Source: Favolaschia claudopus (lineage: Eukaryota > Basidiomycota > Agaricomycetes > Agaricales > Mycenaceae). From it: a DNA stretch of 64,000 nt. The notes under the pieces were generated by a model. The model saw only the letters and a program-made list of their open reading frames with translations, was not told the origin of the DNA and did no database searches. The DNA lies in NCBI GenBank assembly GCA_037176885.1, contig JAWWNJ010000011.1, forward strand, positions 2,542,001 to 2,606,000, in the 5' to 3' direction. The stretch's first letter is position 1. The number at the start of each line of letters is the position of its first letter. The position numbers and the translations under genes were made by a program. This document shows positions 10,076-20,074 of the stretch, piece by piece.

Positions 10076-12035
10076 ATGGCCACTACTGAATTTGCCCAAC
10101 TCCGCCAACTCCTGACTCTCCTCTCCTCCGCCGTGGACACCCTCGAAGGCATCTACACGAAGGAAAATACGCCGTTCCCTTCTTTAGACAAGCCATGGAA
10201 CCCGCGAGACCTGAGTGAAGCGGTAGCAAAACAGCCCGAAGTGGTGCAGGCCAAATTGACGATTGTGGCTGCGGCGGAGCAGTTGATGGCGACTGTGCGA
10301 GATCCGTATGCTGCGATGCTGAGGTTTGGTGATGGGGTAAGCCCAGCCTGTTTCGTGGTTGCTTGTGATACAGAAGAGCTGACGAGGATGCTAGGTGCTC
10401 CTCGTTGCTTGCCTGCGTACGGTGTCTGAATTGAATGTTGTGGAAATTTTGCGCGAAGCGGGATCTCAGGTTTTTATTCATGTTTCAACTCCTCATACTC
10501 AATCCCCAAACCATCGCCGTAGGGTTTGCATGTCAAAGAGATTGCAGCACCCAGCAAAGTCAATCCCGATCTTCTCGGTATGCGGCCACCCTCAATTGAA
10601 GTTCAAAACCTTTCCTCATAGTTCCTGCTCCTCAGCACGCATGCTCCGCGCCCTCGCAACCAACCACATCTTCCTCGAGGTTGCTTCAAACGTCTTTACA
10701 AACAATAGAATCTCCTCGTCGCTCGACAAAGGCAAGCCCTCTGCAGAGCTGTTCGCAAAGTCGGTGTCTATTTAGAGTTTCAAATAAATCATTGCTAAAT
10801 GTTTTGTACGCATAGACCTGAAGAACGTCTCAAGGGAAATGCTACCCTCGCTGCCGTCCTCGAGATGTTGTACGTCTCTCTTCCTGTACCCCATCTCCTG
10901 CTCTTCCCCTCTATTGCACTCTCCTTGATTCATTCATTCGGCAATTGATGTTGTTTCTGCCCTGCAGCGGCGACGACCTCGCAAAATCCTATTCCTACCT
11001 AGCGGACTCCATCCACGCCGACCCCACCGGCTCCACCTCCCCCATGGCCCTCGCCTTCAACATCCCCGCCGACGAACCCATCTTCCACTGGATGATGCGC
11101 CCCGAGAATCAGAAGCGCACGCAGAGGTTTGATGTCGCCATGCATAGCGATTCGTCGAGGGATATCGAGTCTGGGGGGATCTTCAAAGGTCCAATAATAT
11201 TTTTTCTACTTTGTGTTCTTTTGGTTGATCAATGACTGGTAGGCTTCGACTGGAGCACGATTCCCAATGGCGGAATCATCGTCGACGTCGGTGGCGGTTT
11301 GGGTGGCAACGGGCTTGCTATTGCGAAGAAGTATTCTACCCTCCGAGTCGTGAACCAGGATATTGGGGGTGTGGTTGAGAAATCTAAGGCTGTGAGTTCA
11401 GAGTAGATTTCTTCTTGTTTTCTTCATCTGAAGATCGTGTTATTCAGCATTGGAAGGAACATCTCCCCTCGCACGTCGAGAAAGGACTCGTCGAGTTCCA
11501 ATGTACGCACCTCCCCTGTTCCGCCGAGTGATGATCAATTCCTTCCAGCCCACGACTTCTTCACACCACAGCCCGTCGCCAACGCCTCCGCCTTCCTCCT
11601 CCGCCACGTCACGCACGACTGGACCGACCCGCAAACTGTCAAGATTCTACGCCACCTGCGCGACGCCGCGACTCCAAACACGCACCTCGTCGTCATCGAA
11701 GGCATCATCCCCTCCATTGCGGAGGAATCTTCCACTGAGGTGAAGGGGGTCGAAGGGGCGGAGACGGAGAGGGCACCGAAGCCGCTGTTGCCGAATTGGG
11801 GCGCGGGGGTGAGCGGGATTTATTCGAGGGATATGTTGGTGAGTTGGTTTGGGTGGTTGATTTTTGAATTGGTTTTGTTGATAACGCTGATCCGTTGTAG
11901 CTTCACTTCCTAGGCGGGAAAGAACGCACCGCAGCGAATTTTGTTGAGGTATTCAAGGAGGCGGGGTGGAAAGTGGTGAGGATTCATCGAATTGAAGGAG
12001 TGGAGCAATGCCATGTTGTGGGCGTTCCTGCTTGA
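10076..12035 (+). CDS. O-methyltransferase (SAM-dependent, COMT/sterigmatocystin-OMT type)
   Basis: Ten exons give about 472 aa: 10076-10336, 10395-10469, 10523-10577, 10636-10759, 10816-10869, 10968-11188, 11243-11391, 11448-11502, 11549-11838 and 11901-12035. The N-terminal half is a winged-helix dimerisation domain (LHVKEIAAP, ARMLRALATNHIF, FTNNRIS). The SAM-binding motif is IIVDVGGGLGGNGLAIAKK near residue 270, followed by the acidic residue of VVNQDI. The catalytic His region is LLRHVTHDWTD. Family members methylate hydroxyls of phenolics or polyketides with S-adenosylmethionine; the substrate is unknown. All splices have good GT-AG signals except the donor after exon 4 (GTCGGT), chosen only because it keeps the conserved PEERLKG frame. 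No other secondary-metabolism gene is adjacent. Confidence 0.88.
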
Positions 12036-12318
12036 TCAGGCTGTGCACTCAAGCAGAGGGAATTTCAATCGGGATGGACTGAATTTCCTCAACGAAGTTT
12101 CCTATTCATTCACTCTGTATATCAGAGTGTCACTGAAATCGACTCGTCTGAATCCTCTACTCACTTTTCTGCTGCGCGCGCCTTGAACATTGTTATTCGG
12201 TTTCTAGTTACTCATAGTTACAATTATACAAAGCGACAAAAGGTAAGTAAATTATTTACAAAGTGGGCCTCTCGGAACAGCCAGCGGCTTCACTACCTTG
12301 GAGCTCTACATCTCAGGC

Positions 12319-13725
12319 TCAAACACCTCCTCCCTCCTTCGCCTCCCTCGCCAACTCAGCCTCACTCTTCACAAACATCCACCACCCCCTCACCGGCGTC
12401 ACCGTCTCACCCTCCTTTACTCCGGCGCCACTGGCATTGCACACCCTCGTCCCGACCACCCCCGCCACCATCACGCTCTCCCACACCTCGCCCGTCTCAC
12501 CCTGCACCAGCTTCACATCGACCTCGCCGTACCCTGGCGGAATCATGCTGACCGGAAGACGGTGGTACGGCGTGTCGTCCAGCACGAGGTCTCGCGGCAT
12601 GTGGGGAGAGCCGTAGTGAGACCAGAAGTCTGCGGCGGTGAGAGCAGCGGGATCTGTGTTTGGGGGGAGGGAGGCGCTCTGTGACGTGAGAAATCAGTCG
12701 GTATAAGAGATGAAAAGAAAGAAAGTAAGGGAGAGATGAAGAGAAGGAGGAGGGAAAACACCTACAAGATTCAACCGATTCCCAATCCAATCCCCCTTCT
12801 TACTGAACACTGCAAACGCGCCGATCCACCCGGAATAAAACGCCGAGATTCCACTCCCCCCAGGCGTATGATGTGCAATGCACTGCCAGAAACGAACATT
12901 TCCCGGATGTTCTGGCTCGTCGAACGCAGCGACGAAGCGCACTATCACGGGCTTTAATAAATGGTACCACGCAATCGTCTCGATGCTGTATTCCTTCAAT
13001 TTTTCTAACCGAGTGAGAATCTTCTCGTAGTCGGCCTTGGTGCCTTCGAGCGTGACGCGCGGAATCCCGCATCCCCACATAGTGGCGACATACGTGAAAT
13101 ATTCTTTCAGCGTCGCCATGAGCAATACCGCACCCACCGTCTTATCATTCGCCGTTGTCGTACTGAAATCCGGCGCCGCCCATTCCCGCAAAGTCGGATC
13201 CACGACGTTCTTCTCGATCAGCCCAGTGAACTGCCTCGCAATGTCGGCAAAGTCAATTGTATGTCGTGTACCGGCGGTGTGAATGATTAACTCGCGTTTG
13301 CCGGTGTGGGCGACGAAGTTGGCACGGAGGAGTTCGGCGTGGCGGTTGACGAAGAAGTTAAATTGGGTAAGAATGGTGAGCCAGATGTCGTCCGGGCGGA
13401 TGATGAGGGAGTGGTCTCCGGTGTAGGCGGTGAGGAGGGTGAAGATGAAGCCGTTGCGGTGAGGGATGAGGTGCGGGATTCTGGTAGTGAGGTCGCGGCC
13501 GCTTTATGTGTGTTGAACAACCATATCAAGCGACAAATAGAAGAGTATCACGCACGATTTGTCGTCTGTCTTATCGCTTAACGAAAACTGCAGCATTTCG
13601 CCGACTTTTTGAGATTCTTCGTTGCATGCGCCGGAAAGAACCTCAGTTGGTGTGTATCCATCCTGGTCCGAATAAAAGACGTAGGGTTTCGCGGGGTGGG
13701 TAGCGACTGCGAAGGAGACGGGCAT
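12319..13725 (-). CDS. DUF4419-domain protein
   Basis: Three exons: 13725-13556, 13501-12766 and 12678-12319, about 421 aa. Recognisable family blocks are HRNGFIFTLLTAYTGDHSLI, RPDDIWLTILTQFNFFVN, RHAELLRANFVAH, MWGCGIPRVTLEGTKADYEK, IVRFVAAFDEPEHP and the Trp/Gly-rich SGWIGAFAVFSKKGDWIGNR. DUF4419 is widespread in fungi and has no assigned biochemical role. No signal peptide or membrane helix is seen, so it is probably cytosolic. The start ATG (MPVSFAVATHPAKPYV) is the only one that keeps the first exon in phase 2 for the AAG acceptor before SGRDLTTR. It is convergent with the O-methyltransferase, with about 280 bp between the stops. Confidence 0.85.
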
Positions 13726-14504
13726 GAGAAGGTGGGGGATCGACGAGATGGTGGACAGCGTAAATCTCAGACTCCCGATTGGCAATTGCCACAGTAGCAT
13801 AGCCTTGCGTCCGGTTATTGCCATGGCGATGAATGACTCTTTCTTGGTTCAGCTCTGCTGGACTCTGGAGCAGTCGAATAATACTGGAAGTTGGGCGGAG
13901 GAAACAAGAGTCGTATGAGTTCAGCTTCAACTGTTGTGGTGGCAGGAAGAAGTGGTTTGTGTCACGTGTAACATCGTCACACGATGGTCACCCAATCAAA
14001 AATGTGACGCTCTTACTTTTCGCCATCACTGTCTCCTGGGCTCCGTCTTTGCTCCGTCTCCTGGCAGACTCCTGCAACTCCTTCTGCGCAAGATAATTGC
14101 TAACACTCAGAGCATTAGTCAGCGCATGCAGTCGGCACCTTGTCTCTCCCCTTGGCCCGAAAAACTCGGCAAATGAAGAACTTGAAGACTTCGAGAATTT
14201 GTCCAAACCAACGAAAAACCCAATAAAACTCCGAAGAAAAATTTCCACACACTGAAATCGATGCGTTTCTTCGGCGTCTGGCATCTTATCTTTCACCTAA
14301 GCTCGAGATCCCCACTCCGGGATCGTCCGCTACAGAATGAATCCCGCTCAGTTTACGGTACGCGCCTAATTCAATTCGAAACTCGAATACATCAAACACA
14401 AGCAAGCTATCTTACAACCCCACTGACGCTACTCCGGCTCGCCTGTACACGGACTGAGCTCTCAATACACCACAAAAACAACTTGTAATCTCACCTTTCT
14501 ACGC

Positions 14505-14873
14505 TCAAGAGCAGCGAAGCGACTGAACCGGCGAGCCAACCTGCACATTGATACACACCCCAGCCTTCTCTTTCCCAAACGCAAATCTTTCCCCGCTGCA
14601 ATTCGCGCCGGCGAACAGGTTAACAGCCTTCGCGGGACTTTCAAAGATCTAGGTATGCGTAGTACCGTACCGTTTGTTGAGCATTGTCTCACGAAGAAAG
14701 CTTGAACTGACCTTGAACGAATGACGTCCAGTGAAATCGATACACCCGCCGTCGCACTGGACTTCGAGGCCTTCGTCGCCGTTGCAGGCTCTTCCGCTCC
14801 AGGCGATGATGTCCTGGGCGTTTGCGACGATAGCCACGAGGGATAGAGCGATGAAGCTAGATGTGAAGCGCAT
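14505..14873 (-). CDS. Small secreted cysteine-rich protein
   Basis: Two exons: 14873-14712 and 14648-14505, giving 101 aa. Residues 1-19 are a clear signal peptide (MRFTSSFIALSLVAIVANA). The mature part of about 82 aa has six cysteines: GRAC, VQC, GGC, ANC, GVC and LRC, enough for three disulfides. No known family is recognised. Small secreted Cys-rich proteins in fungi are often effectors, antimicrobials or structural wall proteins, but nothing here decides among these. A TATA-like element sits about 60 bp upstream. The acceptor ATACCTAG is used because it gives an open frame to a final Cys-Ser. Confidence 0.75.
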
Positions 14874-14934
14874 TGTAGGAAGAACTGAGTAGAACTGGTG
14901 GGTTTGTTCTGACCTACCTTGCGATTTCTGTCTG

Positions 14935-14942
14935 TATTTATA
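14935..14942 (-). promoter_or_regulatory. TATA box of the small secreted protein gene
   Basis: TATAAATA on the minus strand, 62 bp before the ATG at 14873. Confidence 0.5.
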
Positions 14943-15180
14943 CTATTCCACCTCAGCTGGTAAAAATGGACCCACTGTGGGTTTAGAGTGCACGATGAAG
15001 CCCATCTCCCGAGTAGCGGCTGAGGTAAAAAGGTATTGTGGCATTAATATTGCAGGGACCAGTGACATCTCATTGTAAGTTAGGACGACCCGTTACTTAC
15101 TCCATGCCTCATTCCCGCGGCCAACCACTCAACGTTGAACGAACTCCTCTCTTTCACCCCAGGGCTGAGTGAGTATATAT

Positions 15181-15796
15181 CAGATTCGTATGATAGTAGG
15201 ATTGAGATCCGCGTTCCAAGTTCGTAGGATTTGATGAGAAAACTGCAAATTTCGTAGGATAGACTAATTTAGAATACCAAGTACATTGATCAGCAAGAAA
15301 TTGGACTGTACAGCCGGATTCGGTACTGCGGCATCACTTGTTCCGTAGTTTGCGCGAAGGGGACCGATCATTCGCGGCCCTCCCCTCCCTCGCTGCGCTC
15401 GGGGGGTCCCCCGAACCGTGCCGCTCAGATCGGCACTCTAAAGCCTCGTTCGCGCGGATCACTATGTCTTTCACCCTAACCCTAACCTGTCGGGGCGGAG
15501 TTCTTTTGCTGAATTGCCGGAGTTAGGGCGCGCTCCGCTTGCCCTAACTCCTCGGCATGAGGTTGTTTTGGCCTTCGGCAGTCCCTGTTCCGTGTCGGCA
15601 CCGTCGAGGGCGAGAGTTTTGGTGCTCTAACTCTCTGATGGCTTGAAGCTGACCTTTCCATTTGTTACATGTGCTATCGGGGCTCAATATGGCAAAAGAT
15701 GCTGTAATATAAGGCAATCCTACGAACTTGTCAGTTTTCCCATCACATCCTACGAACTTGGCACGTCGATCCCAATCCTATAATCATACGAATCTG
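15181..15796. mobile_element. Non-autonomous element with about 80-bp terminal inverted repeats
   Basis: The left end (15181 to about 15260) and the reverse complement of the right end (about 15713-15796) are nearly identical. Both start CAGATTCGTATGAT and contain repeated TTCGTAGGAT motifs. The interior is GC-rich (TCGGGGGGTCCCCC near 15400) and holds two telomere-like CCCTAAC units at 15474-15487. No transposase is present and a target duplication is not obvious. GGGCTGAGT occurs about 10 bp outside each end as a direct repeat and may be chance or part of a larger unit. Confidence 0.72.
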
Positions 15797-16575
15797 CCTG
15801 GGGCTCGGGCTGAGTCTTTCCCGCCTTGATTCGATACCGTCCCAGTACGCCACCCGCTTGATTCATTACAATCAATGTACTCTCCCGCGGTCAGACTCCC
15901 TTGATTATGAAATGAGGATTCTTCACAATGAACGCTGTTGTCAGGTCAATTCTGGAGCAACGTTGGATGGTCCACCGATCACCGGTTTGAGTTCGAGAGA
16001 ACGATGGCGCCCTGCTCTCGTCATCCTTTGGAGCAGGTATGTTCCTTCGATAGATTGTTAGTTTTGTTTGGGTTCCCGAGGGCTGGTAATTATCGCTCTG
16101 TTGAGTAAGACAGGCGGCACACCTCATGGTTAACCGTTCTTTGACGAGATGCGCCGTTTTATTCTAGTCTCCCAACTCAGTACTTAGATCAAGGCCACAG
16201 TTTCTTCAGGAGGTTATCAGTTGTTTGGGTTACCGAAGAATTACTTAACCTGTCAGATTTGAAATAGAGTAGACGCAGGGTTTGCGCCGAGCGTGCGGCT
16301 CGGGAAGGTTAACATTGCCAAATTGTTGGAAATAGTGGGGAGGGTGACTCAATTTTGGTACCTACCTACTTCCAGTCCTCGCAGGAACGTTTCCCCGAAC
16401 AATTGAAAGTCAGGATTCTGTAAAAGTGAAGTATATCTGAAGCGGCGAATGGCTGAGTAGCTCAGGCTCCAGACTTGACTGCATCTTGATTTACTCGTCT
16501 TTAATGAACCTCAACATCCGCTCTGTATCCGGGACTCAAAGAGCTTTATAATCACATCCGATATCATATAGACCT
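15797..16575. other. Intergenic stretch without a recognised gene
   Basis: Nothing beyond the 3' flank of the GH51 gene is recognised. Confidence 0.4.
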
Positions 16576-19241
16576 CTAAGCCAACTCAAACACCAACACT
16601 AAACGCCAAATAAAAATCAACACATCAACAAAACTCCGCAACCAACAAACAAACAAATCTCCGACCAACTCACCTTGGAACGAATGCGCCTTACACCCCC
16701 ACACCCCCTCCCACTTTACCCCCCTCCTCTCCACCACACCAACCTTCTCCCCCTCCCACCCATTCCTATCACCCAACTCAGGACTCCACACCTCGTGCAC
16801 CGTCACCTGCTCCTCGTTCACTTTTGCCTCTGGGCCGAAAAGAATAGGTACGTCGAAGGAGAGGGATTTATGTCTGTTCACGATGGCGATGCGGATTTCT
16901 TTCGTATTGTTATTGTTATTGTTATTGTTGTTATTGTGAGAGTTAGAGGGAAAAGCGAGAACGGCCGAGGCGTCAATCCATCTCGTAGGCCGCGCAGAGG
17001 GCGGGGTGTGTGCCGCGAGGTGTGCGATGAAGGGCGGGACCGTGGGGCCTGTGTAGAAATTTGTGTCCTCGTCGTCGTCGTTGTCTCCTTCCTCTCCTTT
17101 CGAGGTGGAGGAGGAAGAGGTGGAGATGTGGATATCGAGCGCCATCCCTTGCATGAGGTTGGCGAAGAGTTTGAGCGGGTAGTAGGTCGTTTGTTTGAAT
17201 AGGCCTCTTGGGGAGGTGATTATCTACAGCCGAATCGATATGTTAGATGTTAAATGTTATGAAGAGGAGGAGGGGGAGGAGGAGGAGGAGAAGCGTACGG
17301 GTGAGATGACGTTCACGCTTTGCGCGATACATGCGATTTTGACGATGTCGGCTTTGCGGATGAAGACGTTCAGCCAGGAGGCGACGGCTAAGAACAGAAC
17401 AGAACAAAAAGCGTATCAGCGAACTCGATTATGTAGAAGCGGGGGGAGAGGACTTGCCTATAGCGTCCGACAAGTCGTAGTGCTCTTCCGCGCCTTTCTC
17501 GCCTGGGGCTGTAAACACGAGTCAGTCTGAATCAATGGATCGTCTTTTCAGTAGCATTCGAACATACCGCGTACGGGATCCCTGATTCGAGGAGGCGTGA
17601 TTCAGATACTCTACGCTGCTTGATTACATGGAGAGAGGGAAACATACCAGACGTTCCATTCGTCGAAACAGCTACGATATTCAATTAGCCGAAGCATTAT
17701 ATGTAGGATGCAACACGAGGATTTCCTTTTGAAAATGAAAAATGGAGACACTCACACCCCAACATCCCTCTCCACCCCCGCCTCGATCTTCGCCAGCTCA
17801 ATCAACGACTTTGTGATCTCGATGCCTTTTTCGGCGGCGGCGGGGCCCATGACGTTGATGTCGTGGTTGTTTTGGCTGACGGTGTAGACTGAAGAGGAAG
17901 AAGAAGAACAGGGTGAGTCAGATGTTAGGAGGGAGGAGGAAAGCGGGGAGGGGAGCGCGAGGGAGAAGGGAAGGGGAGAGTGGGAAGTGGAAGCGGGAAG
18001 AAGGGAGAAAGGGAGAAGGGAAGGAGAGATAGAGCTTACGTACGATGCAAGGAATGAAAATCCACCACCGGCGCGAGCGTTTTGAGAGTCACGCGGTCCC
18101 AGTCGGAGAAGCCCGTCTCTGAAATTACACGCACCCATCGGTTCAACGGAATCAAAAGTGAAGGGAAAACGGGAGGAGGGAACGCACCCCCACACGAAAC
18201 CAACTTGATACTCGGGTCGAGGAGACGGAGGGCTTTGGCCCATTGGAAGGCTTTTTTGGTGTAGTCTTCCGCGGAGAGTTGGCCGACTGCGATTGAAGAA
18301 TATCAGAATTCACAGGATAAGGACAAGAATTCACAGGGTGGGGATGAACAAGAAACATCGGATTAGGAGGAGGAGGAATAAGAATAAGGAAGAAGGAAGA
18401 AGGAAGAACGCACCCTGCCAAGGCCCCCACATCTCGTTTCCCAGCGCCCAATATTTCACGTTGTACGGCTCAGGGTGGCCGTTCGCGCGGCGGAGGTTGG
18501 CGTAGTGTGTGTTTGCGGAGCTGTGGAAATTTGATTCGGTTGTTGAGTTGATATGCGGCGAGAATGCGAAGGGAAGAAAGATTGAAAGACAGAGGAAACG
18601 GAAACGAACCTATTACAATATTCCAACCACCCCAGAGCGTCTTCGAGCGTTCCGGTGCCCATGTTGAGGCAGATGAAGGGTTCGGCGTTGAGGAGGCGGC
18701 ACCAGTGGATGAATTCGTCTGAGTGGGAGATGACGAGGAATCAGAGAAATTGAGAACGAGGGAGAATGGAGAAGAGAGAAACGTACCGGTGCCAAATTGG
18801 TTACTTTCTTCGGTCAGCCAGGCGAGTTCGGGGCGGCGCGGGCGCTGGTCTTTAGGGCCGATGCCGTCTATGATCAATGTTTGTATAATCGCGATTCTAA
18901 CATTAGTGAGACCATCGAACCTTGCCACCGATACGAGCTCACAAAATTTCTGAAAACAAAGTCGCAGCTCAAATAACGAGATGCACATAACACATCGAAA
19001 CGCACCCCCCAGGATACCTCACCACCGGCACCCTCAACTCCCTCAACGCATCCAACACATCCGTCCGATAACCATTCTCATCTACGAGTCCGTGCTGGTT
19101 GCCGGGGTCGTATATACCACCATAAATACACCTCCCCATGTGTTCCGTGAACCCCGAGTAGATGCGCGGGTCGACGGGGGCGATGGTGCGGGCTGGGTCG
19201 ATGTGGATTGTGGGCGGCATTGCGAACTTAGAGGGAAGCAA
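16576..19241 (-). CDS. Alpha-L-arabinofuranosidase, GH51 family (intracellular type)
   Basis: A retaining glycosidase that removes arabinose side chains from arabinan or arabinoxylan. Conserved blocks in order: [112 protein letters not shown] with the acid/base Glu, [28 protein letters not shown] with the nucleophile Glu, and [14 protein letters not shown]. The C-terminal beta domain ends HSFQVLVFELA. No signal peptide is seen; the start is at 19241 or the in-frame ATG at 19220. The gene has a dozen or more exons, including 29 nt (18921-18949), 24 nt (17648-17671, the nucleophile) and 14 nt (17568-17581), and one GC-AG intron after CGGACGCTATAG. A run of ten Asn codons (about 16899-16928) interrupts the C-terminal domain. 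It is divergent from the sugar transporter at 20075. Confidence 0.9.
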
Positions 19242-20074
19242 GGATCAAGCAAGGATGGAGTGGGAGCGATGGGAGCGATGGAGTCAACTGTTCAGGGCGA
19301 AAGGCGAGAGTGAGCGGAGGACTAGGAGAAGCGGAAAGTGCGAGCCGGCGGTCCGGAGTGGATATCTGGTGACCTGCATCGCGGGGGAAAGCAACAAGTG
19401 TTTTTTTGATCGGATTTGTTTGGTTTGATGTGATGCCATCAATCCCGCCTTTCCCAGAACCGCCATGAGCGGCGGCCGTCTGTTGCTTTGCGTGGAACAT
19501 GTTCGCAAGTTTCCACGCTACAATCGTGCTACTTACTTTGATGTTCACTAGCACTGGCAGCTTCGTCGCGAAGTGGTCCAAGTTTTTCGACGAATCCGGT
19601 CAAAATCCGGGTACAAAAACTGGGAGAACTCCAAGAGAACTCCGCACGTGCGGTGGATTTTGAGCCAATACAGCTCGATGCAGCAAAAGCATAGATAGGT
19701 ACGCGAGCTGGCGTCAGCCCAGAGTCTCTCTGTCAATTATCTCTCATCTCATCCCGGTTTTATCTCGGAACAACACAACCGCTCCCCCACCTTCGCACGA
19801 CCCGTCGCACCCCAGCCAATCCTTCGGTCTCATTTACCATTTACACCGCGATCATTCTGGGCGCGTTCCTGACAAGCTTAGCGTTGAGAATTTCTACCCG
19901 ATTTTGCTCTATCCGGCCCGCACGCTCACGCGACCCTCTCGTACAACCGCCCCACTGTGACTCTACTCTCTGACGCCCATACAAAAAGAACGACGGCGAA
20001 CGATAGCGCCCGGTTGTCTCCTGACCTGACCCTCGAATCTCTGCCGCCAACGAAGTCGAAGACGAAGACGAAGG
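19242..20074. other. Shared upstream region of the GH51 and sugar-transporter genes
   Basis: About 0.8 kb between divergent genes, presumably holding both promoters. No coding feature is supported. Confidence 0.45.

Noticed and set aside
15474..15487. Telomere or chromosome end
   Set aside because: Only two CCCTAAC units inside an inverted-repeat element with genes on both sides.
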